Of a stretch of 28,546 nucleotides of DNA, positions 1 to 10,301 are shown piece after piece; position 1 is the first letter of the stretch, and each line of letters starts with the position of its first letter. Made by a program: the position numbers and the translations under genes. Under the pieces are notes generated by a model. That model saw nothing but the letters and a program-made list of their open reading frames with translations. It had not been told where the DNA came from and did not search any database. Source of the DNA: Vavraia culicis subsp. floridensis (taxonomy: Eukaryota > Microsporidia > Pleistophoridae); assembly GCF_000192795.1 (NCBI RefSeq), contig NW_007360665.1, forward strand, positions 1 through 28,546. The letters are read 5' to 3'.

Positions 1-2036
1 CTACTCTGTGCAAATGTTATCTACTGCATATACTCCCTTCGTATCATGTTCTGTTCTTTTATTCCTTTTTGTTTCTAAGTTCATCGTTGAACGTTCTTTC
101 AATTGTTTGTACTACCCAGCTGCCTGATCATACCCCATCTTTTTGCAATGAAACTGATTTATTTGACAAGCAATTGGCTAAAACTAATTGATTTATTACC
201 CCCCTTTATTATCACTTCTGTCGAGTCACCATCATAATCACCAAAATCCGATAAAATAACAAAAAATGTTCTGTGTCTCAGATCGTTGTTTTACTTGTTA
301 AAACAAAGCATAAGAATTGCAGCAAAATATACTTCTTGTGCTCCTGCATGCCTGATCTGCTCATAATCAATTTTTATCAAAGCATATTCATCCATCATTG
401 GTTCATTTTCCGATTTTATCTTGTTCTGCTCTGCTGTCTTATTTGATTCTCTACCATGCACATTCCTGTTCATCTTATTTCGTTCGCTGCTATGCTTATT
501 TTTACCTTCACCACATTTATACCCTTCTTCATGCTTTTCTGCTACAGCTTCGACACAATAAATGACTTATATACATAATGTAACCACGTATCATTACTCG
601 CACCCCTTTTTCTGAGAGTGTTTCACTTCATAATAAATGTATCTACACCAGATAAATGCAAATCAGATCACAACAGCATTCATATACAACTCCTAACACA
701 TTTTCTTCTCCTGTTTTTTTACTCCAAATATTTTTGTTGTACCATTATTTGCACAATACTCTCATGCAGACACACGTCTTATTCTTGTCTCATCGTAAAG
801 TGCCCGTACATGTTTTTGTTCGGATCCGACAAAATATTTTGTTCAATTACACTTCTGTGCACTACTGGCAAAACAAAATATCGTATCTGTTCGCTTATCA
901 TCCCTTCTACAACCAGTAAGTTGATCTGTTCATTGTTCCAAATTTGTTTCTATGCTCTTCCATTTCTCGTTTCGTTTCTATAGATTACTAGCATTGTATG
1001 CTTTGATTTATTATCCGTATCTGCTTCTCAATATGTGTACAGGCTATAATGTACAATATGTTATGAATAGAACCGATCAAAATTTTGCTCTCTGATCTTT
1101 AACACATATTTAGTCTTTTCGCTCATCCCCAAGGTATTCAGAAACAGTGGTACTAGTTTCTTGTAGAGGACAAGAAGCTACAGATATGAACATAGATCAC
1201 CCGTCATAAGTTCAAATCCGTTGATATATCAAAAACCAATTTATATCTCATGCATAAACGAAGACTTTCTCTCACACAAAAACATTCGGTGTTAATTTCA
1301 AAGCCTGTTCAGCCCAGACAATTGATGAGTACTTACAAAGTGTTAACCAAGTTTAACAATACAGCACAATACGCATTATATAGGTTGGTTCGCCGTATCA
1401 GCAACTATTTTATATATTTTAGGACATCCCTTGCTCAACATCGAATCAATTTACTAAGTGTTGACCCCTCGGGCAGACAACAAACAACATTCTTAAGTCA
1501 AGCAATCACACTTCAGTGCCATTCTTGAATCTCGTTCTTTATAAATTCATCAGCGGTATTATACGAAGTACACACTTCTCTCGCATATTTTGGCACTAGC
1601 CGAGTTATTTGGCGGGTAAATACCTGCACCTCTTTCCTATAATTCGTTCTCAATTTTTTGTACACTCAGGATTTATTCATTCATAGCGTAAAAAGTACTT
1701 TTTTTTTAAATCGCACGTTTTTGCACTCAGCTCGGCACGTAAGTGCAACATAACATTTCCTTCAATCAATGCTCACCATAACATTGATGTTGATCATTCT
1801 TATACGGGATGGACCGTTAGCACGGCAATTGCTGCTCTATTCAAAAAAAATATTTTATACATTCAAAATCGATAACTACGCCCGGATCAAATTGCATGCT
1901 CTGTTTCTTCGTATTCCCATTCATTGTTCCAAAGGCATACGCACTTCGATTCACGCATAGATGTTCCTTCTACAAATATTTCACTCCTATTCATCTCCTC
2001 TTTGCGATCGCATCTAGCATGCCAATTTAACCATGA

Positions 2037-2090
2037 CATTCCTTGATTGAGGTGGTAAATAAACATTCTTTGATTGAGGTGGTAAATAAA
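2037..2090. repeat. 27-bp tandem duplication
   Basis: Two head-to-tail copies of a 27-bp unit (2037-2063 and 2064-2090) differ at a single C/T position. The unit contains the core GATTGAGGTGGTAAATAAA. It lies about 300 bp upstream of the 1314-codon gene in non-coding DNA. The near identity points to a recent duplication. Confidence 0.9.
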
Positions 2091-2360
2091 ACATCAGTAT
2101 TCGGTAATTCAAGCACAGATCAAAAATATAAAATATTCTTATGTCATATCACAACCGGTCTGATCAATTCGAACGATACACCAACTCCGGTTCACCATGT
2201 ACCGAGCGCATAGAACGCATTCATACGAGGCAATTCCGCAGATCAAACACTTGGACAAGCCCAAAAATAGAGCTGCCGAACATCACTCACGTCACGTTAT
2301 GACAAACCAAATTTAACATGTCCATCAACTCATTCATAATTAACTTCCAATATAATAAAC

Positions 2361-2367
2361 TATAAAA
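2361..2367 (+). promoter_or_regulatory. TATA box of the 1314-aa protein gene
   Basis: TATAAAA starts 28 nt before the ATG at 2389. If transcription starts 25-30 nt downstream of TATA, as usual for Pol II, the mRNA would begin at or next to the start codon. The same spacing recurs at 9932 and 24583. Confidence 0.6.
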
Positions 2368-2388
2368 TACGATTTATTTGAACGCAAC

Positions 2389-5300
2389 ATGAAACCATGG
2401 ACAGGCCTAGTCTGCTTACGCATTTGGTACCTGCTAGGAAGAAGCATGTTAAGTGCTACGAACGAGCTGCCAGCTACCGAAACAAATTTGAGTCTGTGCA
2501 AAAATAATGAACACGGTACTTGTACTACAAACGAACAGAGGTTCTTGCACACGTGTCAGCATCAACTTAGCCCAAAACAATTTTATGAGGCAGTCTCTAA
2601 GCACCCGCAGGCTCTTCCACATCTTGCGAATGCCGGGTATATTTTGAGGTGCTACTCAAATCGACTGCTTGCATTCATCAGCCAGGCTAAGGTCTTCGGT
2701 TTAGAGAACAACTTTCGAACGCCGACACTAAGCGGCTATTTCAGGTTTAGAATACACGAATTGATGGAGGAGAAGCATCAACGCAGGGATAGGATGCCAT
2801 CACATGAGGTACTGGAGCTTTGCAACGCGATTCTCATTGAAATTCTGAAAAATTGGTCAGGCTCTGCGAACGATGGTCCTATAATGAACTTAAGGGGTGA
2901 TGAAGTACGGTTTTGGTCCACGAACGCAAAGTTCTATCAGAACTTCGAAGAAAAACTGAGGGCATTCGCTAGCAATTTCAACAGGTTTGAGTTAATGCAG
3001 GTTGAGAGGAACGTACAGGATGGTATGGTGCAGCTGGCAGGCGGTGGAAGTGTGCGGGATGATGCGGGGCAGTTTATCGGTCTTGGGTTTGTGCGCACAT
3101 ATGCCGGGCCTCAATCGCTGAAGAAGCACGGGTGTAAATTCAATGGCCAATATACGGTGTCTACGCAGTGCACAGAGACGAACAGCGCATTAAGAAAGCG
3201 CAATGAGCGCGTAAACAAATTAGTTTGGGCTGGCACAGGCAAAGTGCTCCGATCAAATGACACGAAATTCGTATCTCTTGCCAACCCGGACGTACCAATC
3301 AAAAATTCGGATCGGTGCACCAGAGGTAGAACGGCAAGCGATCATCAACGCGTGCCGGGCCCATCGCAACGGTTGGCCAAGCATGCAGCGCGGAGCACAC
3401 CGGCAACCGCTGAGCAAACTCACCTAGCAATTGCATGGGCTGCTCGGGATGGGATCACCGGTGATGACCCTCTGTGTGCTGAACCAGCAAAACCGTTTAC
3501 GTATCCTAACCAGGATGGTAGGAGCAACGTAAATGATCGGGCAGAAAGCATCAACACGAACGCGTGCCCACGTGTAGTATCGAAGGCAGAGCATTTGCAC
3601 AGCCTTCACCGTCATGCACCGCCATCCTATTTCATCATAACTCACCAAATAATTCTGCATTACACCTTTAAAACCTACGTACGTCCACCAGGAGAAGATG
3701 ACGGTATCGCGGCTATTACGGTTGCTGAGCTCACAGAAACGGCTGGTCTTGATGAGCACATCAAATCGGATGACAGCGGGGAGTGCCCGAATGAACGCAC
3801 GGTGAGCCGTTGTAGCTCACTTCATGACCAGGCACATGCAGAGATAACACCGGGTACGGTTTACGAACGCACGGTGAGCCGTTGTAGCTCACTTCATGAC
3901 CAGGCACATGCAGAGATAACACCGGGTACAACGGCACCAAGCGTGCACGCCTCAGTGGTACCCGAGTGTTTTAGCGCGCGTGAAAATTTTTTCTCAGTCT
4001 GCAGCACCGATGCGGGCATGGCTCACTGGCACGATGTATCGAAATCAATTCTTGGCGAGTGGCCGAAGAGCTTGGAGGAGATTGCGCATGGCCCGCCGTT
4101 GAGTGGATTGACCTGTGCCATAGTAGCGCTGAGGACCGCGCCCTCTCACTTGGGCACCAACCAAGCCGATAAAGATGCTCAACGTGCAGTCGTAGCAAAA
4201 TTCGAATTCTACCGCGAGCATCCGATGCATGCGGGTGTTGCACTCGAAATGTACGGCTTGGTTGGTTGTTCTGGCCGCAGTTTAGATCGCATGCCGCCCA
4301 TGGACCAAGGAATGGTGTCGTTCATGGAAAAGTGCATTAACGAGGGCTACAGGGCATCGAATTGCAGTGATTGCACGCTGTGCATCGGTCATATCCCTGC
4401 TACCGATGTTAGCTCAACCTTGAGAGGGGCCGTTCGTAACAGATCAAAGTACCATTCCATGGTGTGTGGTGAAAATGCACGCAATGAATCGTTCCAGCAC
4501 CCGAGTGATAATTTGGGCGTTTTCTGTGCGATTTTGCGCATTGTTGCGCCAAACCCTCAGCTGTCTCGCACCAATGTTGGCCATTCACTTGCAGATCGAG
4601 GTGGAATGCCCGATCCTGTGCCGAGGGCCACACACGAATCGATAAATGCCTTAGAAAGCAGAGACACACACGGATATAGCGAGTGTGGTGGGTGGGTAGC
4701 TGTGCATCAAGCTATCAACAGCGCCAATGATTTGTGCGATAAGGCATGCACTGCAGAAAGCGAAGCAGGAGGTGCTTTGGCGGGCCTCCACGCAGAGAAG
4801 CGGTCCTCAGGCGGCATCACAGGAGTTCCTTGCCTTTTAGCCACAGACAACGAGGAAGGTCCTGCGCACCACGGCAAAGAAAAAGACAAGGACTCAGACC
4901 ATTCCTGTGGCAGTATGACTGGAAATAACAGCGATTCTGAGGATGGCTCTCCATCCCCTGCAGAATACACCGGTGTCTATGCTGATGATCCTCTTGCTGA
5001 AAAGAAACATAATCAGTGCCAGGATGACTGCACGACGAAACGATGCTCCGAACCAACACCGCATGCAACGTTTAACGGTACCGGTGCCGCAAGAGCTGCG
5101 CAGGTCAACAAAAATGGTGCGTTACGCCAGCGGCTAGGAGCAAGGAACACCCTTCGTGATGACTGCAGACCGCAGAATGTGGTCCGTTCAAACGCACAGG
5201 TGTTAAAGGAAAGGGTTGAAAGCACTCCACCGGTTCCTGGGCCGTGCGAGCACAGCACATCATACGAAGACTACGTGGTCAAAAACGGTCATCGCTTGCG

Positions 5301-6333
5301 AAAGGATGCCAATCCGCCTGTACCACGTAATAAAGGGAAATGCGACACGCTATCTCCAACAGAACATGGAGAAGTGATGGGCAATGAAAATGATGTACCG
5401 AGCCGTATCGGTCACGGGAATGGCACGGTAGGACGACATAGAAGCGATTTGCATGGCGTTGTTCCTGAAGATAAAACCGTTCGTAGAGCCGTGGGCTGCG
5501 ATCCTCGTAAAATAACGAAAATTTTGAGCAGAGCATCGTGTAAAGAAATCGGTCCATGCGTAGCAAACGCTACGAGCGGTAACGAAGAGGACTGCCACCG
5601 CAATCCCAGCACAAATCATGCGCAGTGTAAACACCGACTGGTTTTGCGTGGTGCAGCCGTTGATCATGCCCAGAAAAGAAGTACCTGCCAGGATTTACCC
5701 ATTACCGATTTAGAAGGACACGTACCGGACGAGAGCGGCAAAAGGGCACAAACCGTACACAAACGTTTACCCGTAGCAACATCCTGCGGCAGCCGTGCAT
5801 CCGGTTCCAATCCAAGCAGAGATTCTCGGAGAGAAAGTGCGACTTTGCACGCAACTCGTGCACGATCGCGCTTCGGTACGGAATGCAGCTGCGATTACCA
5901 TTTGAGTGGCCCTGAAAAACTTTCGTGCAGCTCAGGATTCAGTTATGGTAACGAAGAGGAGGCGCTCTGGCACTGCAACACGAGTAGCTGCTGGTGTCGC
6001 AATGAAGGATATCCCTGTACGGATGGAGGAGAGGCCTTTGTGCGGTGTAAGACGTGCAGCGATAAACGGTACGCACAACTTTTCTGTCCGTGTAACTTTG
6101 ATGCGCAAGCGCACCGCTACAGCGGTTGCAATGAGCCCGAGGAAACGGAAAGATCGCAGAGCACTGCAGAACAAAGCGAGAACGGTAGTTCATTTGCACG
6201 GATGAGCGATAAACAAGGAAAAAATGATGAATCGTATGCACGAAGGAATGGTCTGTTCATGACTGTTCTTCTTGCGCTCATCACTTTCGTAGGTGCGTGT
6301 TTGTTAATTTCTATGATGTACTGGGTGTTGTAG
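2389..6333 (+). CDS. Large polar, Cys-rich C-terminally anchored membrane protein, unknown function
   Basis: An uninterrupted 1314-codon frame, by far the longest in the window. I do not recognise a family. The first 20-odd residues are mildly hydrophobic and could be a weak signal peptide. Residues about 45-245 are more ordered and rich in Phe, Leu and Arg. Residues about 250-1160 are polar and low in hydrophobics, rich in His, Asp, Ser, Thr, Gly and Cys, and probably disordered. A region at about 1166-1250 holds a dozen Cys, many in CxC or CxxC spacing, suggesting disulfides or metal binding. Residues 1291-1313 form one clear transmembrane helix ending only one residue before the stop. A tail-anchored or type I surface or endomembrane protein is likely. 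A 24-residue unit is tandemly duplicated at about residue 469. The start is supported by a TATA box 28 nt upstream, and AATAAA follows the stop by about 20 nt. Confidence 0.8.
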   Translation: MKPWTGLVCLRIWYLLGRSMLSATNELPATETNLSLCKNNEHGTCTTNEQRFLHTCQHQLSPKQFYEAVSKHPQALPHLANAGYILRCYSNRLLAFISQAKVFGLENNFRTPTLSGYFRFRIHELMEEKHQRRDRMPSHEVLELCNAILIEILKNWSGSANDGPIMNLRGDEVRFWSTNAKFYQNFEEKLRAFASNFNRFELMQVERNVQDGMVQLAGGGSVRDDAGQFIGLGFVRTYAGPQSLKKHGCKFNGQYTVSTQCTETNSALRKRNERVNKLVWAGTGKVLRSNDTKFVSLANPDVPIKNSDRCTRGRTASDHQRVPGPSQRLAKHAARSTPATAEQTHLAIAWAARDGITGDDPLCAEPAKPFTYPNQDGRSNVNDRAESINTNACPRVVSKAEHLHSLHRHAPPSYFIITHQIILHYTFKTYVRPPGEDDGIAAITVAELTETAGLDEHIKSDDSGECPNERTVSRCSSLHDQAHAEITPGTVYERTVSRCSSLHDQAHAEITPGTTAPSVHASVVPECFSARENFFSVCSTDAGMAHWHDVSKSILGEWPKSLEEIAHGPPLSGLTCAIVALRTAPSHLGTNQADKDAQRAVVAKFEFYREHPMHAGVALEMYGLVGCSGRSLDRMPPMDQGMVSFMEKCINEGYRASNCSDCTLCIGHIPATDVSSTLRGAVRNRSKYHSMVCGENARNESFQHPSDNLGVFCAILRIVAPNPQLSRTNVGHSLADRGGMPDPVPRATHESINALESRDTHGYSECGGWVAVHQAINSANDLCDKACTAESEAGGALAGLHAEKRSSGGITGVPCLLATDNEEGPAHHGKEKDKDSDHSCGSMTGNNSDSEDGSPSPAEYTGVYADDPLAEKKHNQCQDDCTTKRCSEPTPHATFNGTGAARAAQVNKNGALRQRLGARNTLRDDCRPQNVVRSNAQVLKERVESTPPVPGPCEHSTSYEDYVVKNGHRLRKDANPPVPRNKGKCDTLSPTEHGEVMGNENDVPSRIGHGNGTVGRHRSDLHGVVPEDKTVRRAVGCDPRKITKILSRASCKEIGPCVANATSGNEEDCHRNPSTNHAQCKHRLVLRGAAVDHAQKRSTCQDLPITDLEGHVPDESGKRAQTVHKRLPVATSCGSRASGSNPSRDSRRESATLHATRARSRFGTECSCDYHLSGPEKLSCSSGFSYGNEEEALWHCNTSSCWCRNEGYPCTDGGEAFVRCKTCSDKRYAQLFCPCNFDAQAHRYSGCNEPEETERSQSTAEQSENGSSFARMSDKQGKNDESYARRNGLFMTVLLALITFVGACLLISMMYWVL
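3793..3929 (+). repeat. 72-bp tandem duplication inside the 1314-codon gene
   Basis: The 65 bases 3793-3857 recur without a mismatch at 3865-3929, a period of 72 bp (24 codons, in frame). Each copy encodes a peptide beginning ERTVSRCSSLHDQ. The absence of even synonymous differences means a very recent duplication, or possibly an assembly artefact. Confidence 0.95.
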
Positions 6334-6691
6334 GGCAAGGCTCAATAAACGCTGTTTTGCTCTTCAAACCGCTGTTCTGGTGGCAGTGCGTTAAACAAAA
6401 TCTGCAAGTTTGGTCCGATGGGCAGAATGCAGGCCCATCCACAGGTTCACTCCGGGTGCGGTAACGTGTGTTACGAAACGCTTTATCGTGCAGTTCATTA
6501 TTTGCAAAAGCTTCGAGCTGATGGACCGGACCAGAACGGCAAAACATGCCACGCAGCACAGTCTTAAGTATCGATCGCGCATCCTCGTACTAAATGGCGT
6601 GCAACCACGAATTGTACCTTGCGCCCCAAGTTTTGCTCAAAGCGCGTTTACCGCCGCAATTCCAACTTCATGAGCAGGTGAATTATTTCAT

Positions 6692-6695
6692 CCCC
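6692..6695 (+). promoter_or_regulatory. CCCC motif abutting the GPN2-like start codon
   Basis: CCCC lies immediately before the ATG at 6696. C-runs close to the start codon are a recurrent microsporidian signal and occur here also before ERD2, the TAF-like gene and the 682-aa membrane protein gene. It supports 6696 over the upstream in-frame ATG. Confidence 0.5.
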
Positions 6696-7709
6696 ATGAT
6701 TTACGGCGAACTGATAATTGGTCTGCCGGGAAGTGGCAAGACAACGTACGTAAAATACAAAAAGGAGTACTTGGCGGGTAGAAACGTGTACACGGTTAAT
6801 TTAGATCCTGGCAGATGGGAAAGAGACCTGCGTAACGATGGTGATGCAGCTGAACCTGGGCAAGGGGATCGGAATGGCCTGCAATACGGGTGCGAAACAA
6901 AATGCAATTCGGTGCCTCTCGACCTGCCACCGCCTCAAAAGAATTGTGCGGGTGAACGGTCCGAAGAAAAAAGTGCTGAAACGCGCACAGACCGTTTTAA
7001 GTTCGATTTTGATATTACGCAGAAATACGACACCAGAAAATACATGAAGCAGCGTGAGGTAGGACCGAATCTGGCAGTGAAGAGGATCATGGAGGAGTTC
7101 GTGGAGGATTACGAAAATTTGCGGAACATCTTTTGCGATGAGGACCGCTACTACCTTGTAGACACTCCCGGTCAGATAGAAAGCGTTTTTGTCCTTGACA
7201 AGTTGCTGTTGCGGTTGCAGAGGGATGGCATCAGGCTGGTGACCGTGTTTCTATCGGACATAAATTCGATGGCCAGCATCGAAAGCTTGTCATACACGTA
7301 TTTTGTTACGATGCAAACGATGGTAACGCTCAATAATTCGCAGGTAAACGTTTTTACCAAGTTGGATCTTTTGGGCAGCATACGGCTGATCGGCAGATTA
7401 AGCAACCTTGTTGAGCTGAATCTCAGGGTTGGGGAGTACCCTCTGCTCTTCAGGGTGCTGTACAGTTTTATAGAGAGAGAGTCTCTCATTGAGTACCAGG
7501 TACTGGAGTATAGCGAGGACGTGCTGGGGTACCTGCAGTTCTGCATTGATCAAGCGAGTGGATTTGTCAACGAGATAGAGGATGAGAATGCGTTAACCGA
7601 GTATTTGAACGGTATTAAAGAGAAAGAAGACATACTGCGCGCGTACGAAGAGAAGGAAGAGCAGTTCGAAGAGAAGGAGGAGCAGTTCAAGCGTAGTGCC
7701 CGTTCTTAA
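6696..7709 (+). CDS. GPN2: GPN-loop GTPase, Gpn2-like
   Basis: A GPN-loop GTPase of 337 aa. These enzymes act in the cytoplasm in assembly and nuclear import of RNA polymerases. Motifs in order: P-loop GLPGSGKT (residues 9-16), NLDP (35-38), the family-defining GPN loop (VGPNL, 122-126), switch II DTPGQIE (156-162) and the base-specificity motif TKLDLL (221-226). The stretch leading to the G4 motif and the C-terminal IDQASGF block resemble Gpn2 more than Gpn1 or Gpn3, although DTPGQ rather than DCPGQ is Gpn1-like. Residues about 40-100 are a low-complexity insertion of roughly 50 residues absent from the family. The tail (307-333) is charged, with EEKEEQF repeated twice. I chose the ATG at 6696 rather than 6594 because the family begins just before the P-loop and because CCCC directly precedes this ATG. 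Confidence 0.87.
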   Translation: MIYGELIIGLPGSGKTTYVKYKKEYLAGRNVYTVNLDPGRWERDLRNDGDAAEPGQGDRNGLQYGCETKCNSVPLDLPPPQKNCAGERSEEKSAETRTDRFKFDFDITQKYDTRKYMKQREVGPNLAVKRIMEEFVEDYENLRNIFCDEDRYYLVDTPGQIESVFVLDKLLLRLQRDGIRLVTVFLSDINSMASIESLSYTYFVTMQTMVTLNNSQVNVFTKLDLLGSIRLIGRLSNLVELNLRVGEYPLLFRVLYSFIERESLIEYQVLEYSEDVLGYLQFCIDQASGFVNEIEDENALTEYLNGIKEKEDILRAYEEKEEQFEEKEEQFKRSARS

Positions 7710-9931
7710 TGCTGTGCGTAGTGTTTGAACGCCGTTCACAGATCAATTTGATGTCTTGGTCATTCGAGCAGGTTACGTTGGGGACAAAAACACGGCTTGC
7801 CCGCAACGAAAGGTATTCACGATGCAGTTGAATTGTAATGTGGTTAATTAAATAAAATGCAGTGATAGGTCCTACAACTACCTTTTCTGAGTTGCGCTCT
7901 GAGATACCAAGGATAGCATATAAACACAACGGTTCGCTCATTCCAGCGCCATCGTGCCAGGGCAACCTATGGCAAAAAACTGGGAGCGCCTTCGTTCTGA
8001 ACAGAATTTCCATCGCTTCAAGGACATGAATCAATAAAATTCAAATCAATGAAAGTATATTTTGGCACCTTGGTCAAGCTGCTGCACCAATGCTCAGCGG
8101 TACCGCAATGAAGAGAATGGTGGAAATAACTTGCCTCTGGTTTGAAGTGATTGGTCAGAGTTGCTGTTATTCGAGGATAACCGATCTAAAAATGAAGCAT
8201 ACGGCGTGCAGGTACATCCTACGGTGAACACTGTGTTTGTGATTGCACGGTCATTTTCAGAGCACCATACAAGCATTCTATGATTTGAGGCCGATCCCCC
8301 TCTCCGCGGTGAGCAATCGCAAAGTACTTTCTACGGAACATCGCGGTATGAAAACAAACGTATTTCACAGAAGTGATGAACACCCCTCAGATTGTTCGTC
8401 TCCGCTTGATCAATCAATCTACAGCACCTCAACAATCCTGCGTACCCCTTTTCTTGTTCCTATAAACTTCGTTGCATCTTCAATTCCAATTACATTCCTT
8501 TAACATGCTTTCATATTCCAGAAATATCACACACCTCAGAATGATTGGTGGTGATGAAGCAAAAACAAAAATAGAGCGCAGATTCGCACTATCAGTCATT
8601 ATTGCCGTGTAAAGGGCACTCAATCGTAAATATGTGCCTTTTCACCGAATGCACGCTTAACTATTTTCACTAATCTTGCCATCCCTTCATGTCAACGCTT
8701 CCTAAAATATTCTCCTTAAACAGCAACAATCCGTGATATGGAAGGATCTATCAGAGTGGAACATGCACCTCTCGCGTCAACGGTAGATAGAACGCCTTCT
8801 TGCAGCAACTGCATCGGTAAAGTAAGAGCACGCTTTCTGATCGAGCAGCACTTTCTACGACTATCCGTACTTGCAATCGTTCAAAGGTAATTGCCGGTTC
8901 GGATAGGAACAGCACGGTTGGTATAACAGCCGATACACCATGCGCATCGTTTCGTTTGCTCGTTTTACCAACAAAGATGTATTTGATACCTTACGCAGCA
9001 CTGCCTGAGCAAGTGCATTTTTGTTCTATTACGTATCTTTTTATGTCAGTGCTGTCCTGTCATATCCTGCCAATTGTTCTTTCATCTTCGTTTAAGCTCC
9101 TAAAAGAATAATTGAAGGTATTTTCCTAAAATAGTCTTTTTTTGCTCGCCTTCCACACATCAAAAGCTATCGAAAATAATTCGTTTTTTGCAATGGGATG
9201 GGAGTACCTGCGTGGTACCACAGGTTGCTGTGATATGCACGCAGATGAGAACCTTTTTATTATAACAGGGTCATAGACCGAGAAATCATAAATATGCGTT
9301 ACAAAACATGGTTAGGCATCAGAGCAGGTCCTGCTTGTAATCACAGCACTGTTCACCATCCAGTCAGCGCTTCAAAAACGTTCTCAGCTTTTGAACGGAG
9401 GAACTGTTTCATCGCTGCTGCTACGGATGAAAGTGGAGGTATACTCATATAAAGAGTGCTGTGGCAATGATCAGCATGAGACAGGGGAGCATGTCCTGAG
9501 CAGCACGGACAGGCAAACTTATTGTTTCGTTAGAATATTCTGTCGTCTTTTCTTGATGAGCTGTAGTACACCTCACATCGACTCTCCCTACCATGGCCTG
9601 AACGGCCTCTGATTCGCAAGCATGTGTTCAACGAGCAAAATACCGCTCATGAGAGTGTCATGGACCGCTTGTGCACGCAAATTAACGCGCAATCATTTCT
9701 CACCAATTTGCACTTCACTAATCATTCGCAGCAACGTTCCGGTGCACCAATCGCTTCTCACGTCACAATTTAAGCTTTTGTTGCACAACAAACACTAATC
9801 ATGGCGCAAAGAATAAATGAGACAATAACAGAACTCTGATTGCAACCACGTGATAGGTTAATGACCCGTTGATCAGAGGTTATGTCCTGTAAATGAACGT
9901 GTCAGCAAATTCGTTCCTTTTTTATTTTATG
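7710..9931. other. 2.2-kb stretch without a convincing gene
   Basis: No domain-bearing frame on either strand. A minus-strand frame (first ATG near 8013, ending at 7687) gives about 108 residues of ordinary composition but overlaps the GPTase 3' end and has no recognisable family. Others (8243-8503, 9391-9612) are short and look random. No tRNA box pattern or strong repeat was seen. It could hold an RNA gene that reading by eye would miss. Confidence 0.5.
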
Positions 9932-9940
9932 TATATAAAG
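9932..9940 (+). promoter_or_regulatory. TATA box of the 60-aa membrane protein gene
   Basis: TATATAAAG begins 27 nt before the ATG at 9959. This spacing favours 9959 over the in-frame ATG at 9893, which lies upstream of the TATA box and would be outside the transcript. Confidence 0.6.
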
Positions 9941-9958
9941 AAGACGAAACGAGAATTT

Positions 9959-10141
9959 ATGGCTGACAAAAAGAAAACAATCATCGTAGGATGTGTTGTG
10001 GTGGTAGCGGTAGTTATTCTTATTTTACTAGGCTTTTGGTTCTTTGGATCATCGGATGATAGCGGCAAGGGTAGCAGCTGGTCATCGATGTTCGGTAGCA
10101 GCAGTGATGATAAGAAGGCAGGAACAAGCCCAAAGAAGTAG
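9959..10141 (+). CDS. Small single-span membrane protein, unknown function
   Basis: A 60-residue protein. Its layout is simple and deliberate: a short basic N-terminus (MADKKK), one strong transmembrane helix of Val, Ile and Leu at residues about 8-30 ending in aromatic residues, then a Gly/Ser/Asp/Lys-rich tail that ends in lysines. By the positive-inside rule the N-terminus is probably cytosolic. The tail is partly repetitive (GSSDD, GSSSDDKK). No family is recognised. The longer frame from 9893 adds 22 residues, but a TATA box sits inside that stretch. Two consecutive stop codons (TAG TAG) end the gene. A real gene is likely because such a helix plus a matching promoter is not expected by chance. 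Tail-anchored or subunit-like small membrane proteins are possible roles, but this is a guess. Confidence 0.65.
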   Translation: MADKKKTIIVGCVVVVAVVILILLGFWFFGSSDDSGKGSSWSSMFGSSSDDKKAGTSPKK

Positions 10142-10301
10142 TAGCTTTCCTTTTTCTCAGTACTAAAACGTTTTGAACATTTTTTTAAAAACGGTTTCTT
10201 GTCCGTGCGGACCACGATGTGGCACAAAATGAACGGTTCAAGGGATGTGATGCATACTAAACGAGCCTTACGTATCGCTTCGGAATCTGTTTACGTAAAA
10301 A

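Larger units (their letters stand above)
1..2388. other. Gene-poor AT-rich stretch
   Basis: I see no convincing gene. The longest plus-strand open frame (618-983) encodes a Cys/Phe/Ile/Leu-rich translation of pyrimidine-rich DNA with no domain. A minus-strand frame at 291-473 gives 60 residues of ordinary composition. It stays open upstream to about 550 but has no further in-frame ATG, so it could be a gene remnant. The only clear structure is the 27-bp tandem repeat at 2037-2090. The last 30 bases hold the TATA box of the following gene. Confidence 0.6.

Noticed and set aside
618..983. 121-codon plus-strand frame
   Set aside because: The Cys/Phe/Ile/Leu-rich composition follows from pyrimidine-rich DNA; no domain, promoter signal or plausible start was seen.
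6594..6695. N-terminal extension of the GPN GTPase from an upstream in-frame ATG
   Set aside because: The 34 extra residues match nothing in the family, which starts just before the P-loop, and CCCC directly precedes the ATG at 6696.
6820..7000. Insertion in the GPN GTPase as an unspliced intron
   Set aside because: No GTAAGT-type 5' site is seen, and the segment is in frame and free of stops over about 180 nt.
9893..9958. 22-residue extension of the small membrane protein
   Set aside because: A TATA box lies within this stretch, 27 nt before the next in-frame ATG.
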